Shown: in pieces, positions 63,756 to 64,000 of the stretch
Position numbering within the stretch: position 1 is the first letter of the stretch
Layout of the letters: the number at the start of each line of letters is the position of its first letter
Assembly (NCBI GenBank): GCA_956465555.1
Contig: OY101123.1
Location: 1,922,001-1,986,000, forward strand
Source: Nitzschia sp. pyKryTriq1
Lineage: Eukaryota > Bacillariophyta > Bacillariophyceae > Bacillariales > Bacillariaceae
Length of the DNA: 64,000 nucleotides
Reading direction: 5' to 3'
The notes under the pieces: model-generated
What the model was told of the DNA's origin: nothing
Database searches by the model: none
Seen by the model: only the letters and a program-made list of their open reading frames with translations
Made by a program: the position numbers and the translations under genes

Positions 63756-64000
63756 TTATGGATGAAAATCACTTTTGGTAATACGATGCTCTCGAATTTC
63801 TTCCGGATATTGTTCGACCCGTTTCTTTCCTTCTTCATAAACCGATTCGTGGGCCCACAGTGTATCACCACGACGAAAATCCATGACATGTTTGTAGCGG
63901 TGTTTTTCCAACAAGGCTTGTAGGTCGGGTTTGGGTCGTTCTACCGACAATGTCAGAAACTGGTACTTGTCAAAGGGAAAGTCTTTCATAATGAACGATT
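63756..64000 (-). CDS. C-terminus of an FkbM-type methyltransferase-like protein (5' end beyond window)
   Basis: The frame is open from the right edge to a stop at 63756. Residues near the visible start, DFPFDKYQFLTLSVERPKPD, and LLEKHRYKHVMDF...DTLWAHESVY match the C-terminal part of FkbM-family SAM methyltransferases (Phe-Asp-Lys-Tyr, VERP, a repeated LL-x(4)-Y and the LWxHES end). The N-terminal SAM-binding part would lie to the right of the window. Similar domains often accompany sugar modification. Confidence 0.65.
   Translation of the reverse strand, partial: SFIMKDFPFDKYQFLTLSVERPKPDLQALLEKHRYKHVMDFRRGDTLWAHESVYEEGKKRVEQYPEEIREHRITKSDFHP

Overview
The window is nuclear DNA from a photosynthetic stramenopile, most likely a pennate diatom. 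The evidence is a fucoxanthin-chlorophyll light-harvesting gene (12693-13431) whose presequence carries an AFAP-type plastid cleavage motif, other proteins with signal-peptide plus phenylalanine plastid presequences, few short GT-AG introns with GTAAGT or GTACGT donors, a receptor-type cyclase fused to a phosphodiesterase, single-pass leucine-rich-repeat proteins, and many disordered proteins with poly-Ser, poly-Thr, poly-Asn and poly-Gln tracts. The assignment is inference; species cannot be named.

Layout. 0-8.4 kb: two paralogous single-pass membrane proteins (1-1808 minus, partial; 6244-8352 plus) enclose a TMEM53-like hydrolase, a truncated FAD oxidoreductase and a 1.9-kb repeat tract. 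8.6-18.3 kb is the metabolic core: FMN L-2-hydroxyacid dehydrogenase, a small four-helix membrane protein, a pirin whose frame is broken by a 5-bp duplication, the light-harvesting protein, a glutamate-synthase-like FMN protein and an aldo-keto reductase. 18.4-21.2 kb holds a relic LTR retroelement flanked by identical 77-bp repeats, tRNA-like fragments and a foldback. 21.8-28.2 kb: two disordered proteins of a recurring diatom type, degenerate duplications, and an XPG-I nuclease joined to a SWIM zinc finger. 28.9-32.8 kb: a five-exon membrane cyclase-phosphodiesterase. 34.4-50.8 kb: tocopherol cyclase, another disordered protein, a large plastid-targeted membrane protein, a J-domain/ankyrin membrane protein, an MLO-like protein with EF hands, and a cofilin-like/coiled-coil/thioredoxin-like fusion. 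51.5-57.1 kb: a tandem pair of leucine-rich-repeat proteins. 58.8-64 kb: a TPR-methyltransferase, a three-span membrane protein, and the end of an FkbM-like gene running off the right edge.

There are no operons; genes are mostly monocistronic, with several tight tail-to-tail pairs (11183/11262, 44837/44921, 60607/60652). Shared themes are cell-surface or signalling proteins (cyclase-PDE, MLO-EF hand, LRR pair, W-repeat pair) and plastid or redox functions (light harvesting, tocopherol, flavoenzymes). Intergenic DNA is dominated by CTA/TAG-rich, ACTAGT-centred palindromes and small local duplications, several of which overlap stop codons.
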